Shown: one piece after another, positions 5,991 through 7,312 of the stretch
Layout: each line of letters opens with the position of its first letter
Numbering within the stretch: the stretch's first letter is position 1
Source: Candidatus Aegiribacteria sp.
GTDB taxonomy: Bacteria; Fermentibacterota; Fermentibacteria; Fermentibacterales; Fermentibacteraceae
Assembly (NCBI GenBank): GCA_030634715.1
Contig: DAOWAG010000056.1
Coordinates: 1-7,312 of the forward strand
DNA: 7,312 bases
Direction: 5' to 3'
The notes under the pieces: generated by a model
Seen by the model: only the letters and a program-made list of their open reading frames with translations
Databases searched by the model: none
What the model was told of the DNA's origin: nothing
Program-made: the position numbers and the translations under genes

Positions 5991-7312
5991 TCAGTATCGG
6001 TAATGCTCCGGTTTATATGGTCCTGCAACATCCACTCCGATGTACTCCGCCTGCCGGGTTGACAGCTTCGTCAGTTTCACACCCAATTTGCCAAGATGCA
6101 AACGGGCAACTTCCTCATCAAGAATTTTGGGAAGCATATAGACGCCTACAGCAGGTCTTTCCTCTACAAGAGCTATCTGAGCAAGGCACTGATTTGTGAA
6201 CGAGTTAGACATCACGAAACTTGGATGACCGGTTGCACATCCAAGATTGACAAGCCTTCCCTCGGCCAGAAGGTAAATGACATTTCCATTGAGAAAACCG
6301 AATCTGTGCACCTGGGGCTTAATTTCTTCCTTCTTCACTCCAGGTGTCGATTCAAGTCCTGCAACATCTATCTCATTATCGAAGTGACCGATGTTGCATA
6401 CAATCGACTGATCTTTCATGCGGCTCATATGATCAGCTGTAATAACATTGTAATTACCTGTTGCCGTTACGAATATTGAAGCTTCTTCCAGAGCGTCTTC
6501 AACAGTTGTAACTTCGAAACCCTCCATTACAGCCTGGAGAGCACATATGGGATCTATTTCAGTGATGAGTACTCTTGCTCCGAAACCGCGCATGCTCTGA
6601 GCGCAGCCCTTGCCGACGTCACCGTAACCGCATATGAGAATTGTTTTCCCGGCAACCATTACGTCTGTAGCGCGTTTGAGTCCATCAGCCAGCGATTCTC
6701 TGCATCCGTAAAGGTTATCAAACTTGCTCTTCGTTACGGAATCGTTGACATTGTATGCGGGAAACAGGAGCTTACCCGCTTTCAGCATGTGGTACAGCCT
6801 GTGAACTCCAGTGGTTGTCTCTTCGGACACACCAATAATCCCGGGAACAAGCGCTGTCCAGAAATCAGGATTTTCTCCAATCCCTGAGCGAAGATTGTCC
6901 ATAAACGCCTGCATCTCCTCGGTTTCTTCTTCGGAATCCGGTAATCTCCCAGTATTGCTGAACTCGTGTTCAAGCTCGAATCCTCTGTGAACCATAAGAG
7001 TGGCATCGCCGCCATCATCAACAATAAGATTGGGACCCTTCCCTCCGGGAAAGGTCAGTGCCTTCCTGGTGCACCACCAGTATTCCTCCAGGCTCTCGCC
7101 CTTCCAGGCGAAAACGGGTACTCCGGTCTCCGCGATCGCAGCAGCTGCATGATCCTGCGTTGAAAAGATATTGCAGCTCGCCCATCTCACATCAGCGCCA
7201 AGGTCAACCAGTGTTTCAATGAGGACAGCTGTCTGGATTGTCATATGAAGCGAACCGGATATCCGTACTCCATTTAATGGTTTCTCAGCCGCATATTTTT
7301 TTCTGACAGCCA
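5991..7312 (-). CDS. ahcY: Adenosylhomocysteinase (S-adenosyl-L-homocysteine hydrolase), N-terminus off the window
   Basis: It hydrolyses S-adenosylhomocysteine to adenosine and homocysteine with bound NAD, keeping cytoplasmic methylation cycles running. The ATG at 7244 is internal: the frame stays open to the window edge, and the codons before it read [14 protein letters not shown], the usual family sequence. The visible part is 439 residues; about 25-30 are probably missing. Counting from Met at 7244, substrate-domain signatures are [14 protein letters not shown] (24-37) and [15 protein letters not shown] (163-177). The NAD-binding loop is GYGDVGKG (206-213), followed by [11 protein letters not shown] (283-293) and the C-terminal KPEHYRY, which reaches into the neighbouring subunit. 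It carries the roughly 40-residue insertion (around 95-135) found in the longer bacterial enzymes. It is co-directional with the hyd operon, 121 bp upstream of it, with no obvious functional link. Confidence 0.97.
   Translation of the reverse strand, partial: AVRKKYAAEKPLNGVRISGSLHMTIQTAVLIETLVDLGADVRWASCNIFSTQDHAAAAIAETGVPVFAWKGESLEEYWWCTRKALTFPGGKGPNLIVDDGGDATLMVHRGFELEHEFSNTGRLPDSEEETEEMQAFMDNLRSGIGENPDFWTALVPGIIGVSEETTTGVHRLYHMLKAGKLLFPAYNVNDSVTKSKFDNLYGCRESLADGLKRATDVMVAGKTILICGYGDVGKGCAQSMRGFGARVLITEIDPICALQAVMEGFEVTTVEDALEEASIFVTATGNYNVITADHMSRMKDQSIVCNIGHFDNEIDVAGLESTPGVKKEEIKPQVHRFGFLNGNVIYLLAEGRLVNLGCATGHPSFVMSNSFTNQCLAQIALVEERPAVGVYMLPKILDEEVARLHLGKLGVKLTKLSTRQAEYIGVDVAGPYKPEHYRY

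Noticed and set aside
7242..7244. ATG as the ahcY start
   Set aside because: The in-frame codons before it match the conserved ISGSLHM segment of the family, so the real start is beyond the window.

Overview
The window reads as ordinary chromosome from an anaerobic, fermentative or syntrophic bacterium of moderate GC. The main evidence is a complete trimeric NADH-linked [FeFe] hydrogenase operon. CorA closely resembles the Thermotoga-type transporter, and the adenosylhomocysteinase carries the insertion seen in the longer bacterial forms. I cannot name the species; an uncultured anaerobic lineage is plausible but is only a guess.

Layout. Positions 1-684 (+) hold the last third of oligopeptidase B, cut by the window edge. 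A 57-bp convergent gap follows, then corA (742-1815, -), a Mg2+/Co2+ channel. Positions 1816-2038 have no gene. They contain a likely corA promoter, two copies of a 45-bp repeat and a strong 14-bp-arm hairpin. Positions 2039-5869 (-) are a tight operon transcribed right to left: a receiver-only response regulator, hydC (NuoE-like), hydB (NuoF-like) and hydA (H-cluster subunit). The regulator and hydC overlap by 4 nt (GTGA), hydC and hydB are 14 nt apart, and hydB and hydA overlap by 1 nt (TAATG). After a 121-bp gap comes ahcY (5991-7312, -), whose N-terminus runs off the right edge.

How the genes work together. HydC and HydB should form the NADH-oxidising module, with a [2Fe-2S] cluster in HydC and FMN plus one [4Fe-4S] cluster in HydB. 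Electrons would pass through the N-terminal clusters of HydA to the H-cluster and make H2. HydB is a minimal NuoF core of 393 residues. It lacks both the N-terminal thioredoxin-like domain and the C-terminal two-[4Fe-4S] domain of bifurcating HydB proteins, so a simple NADH:H+ hydrogenase is more likely than a ferredoxin-bifurcating one. The response regulator leads the operon, is translationally coupled to hydC and has no DNA-binding domain, which hints at control by protein contact.

The less expected items are the minimal HydB, a Ser in the first H-cluster motif (TSCSPGW), the coupled orphan receiver, and a short repeat found directly after the stop codons of two unrelated genes. I saw no tRNA, rRNA, CRISPR array, insertion sequence or phage gene.
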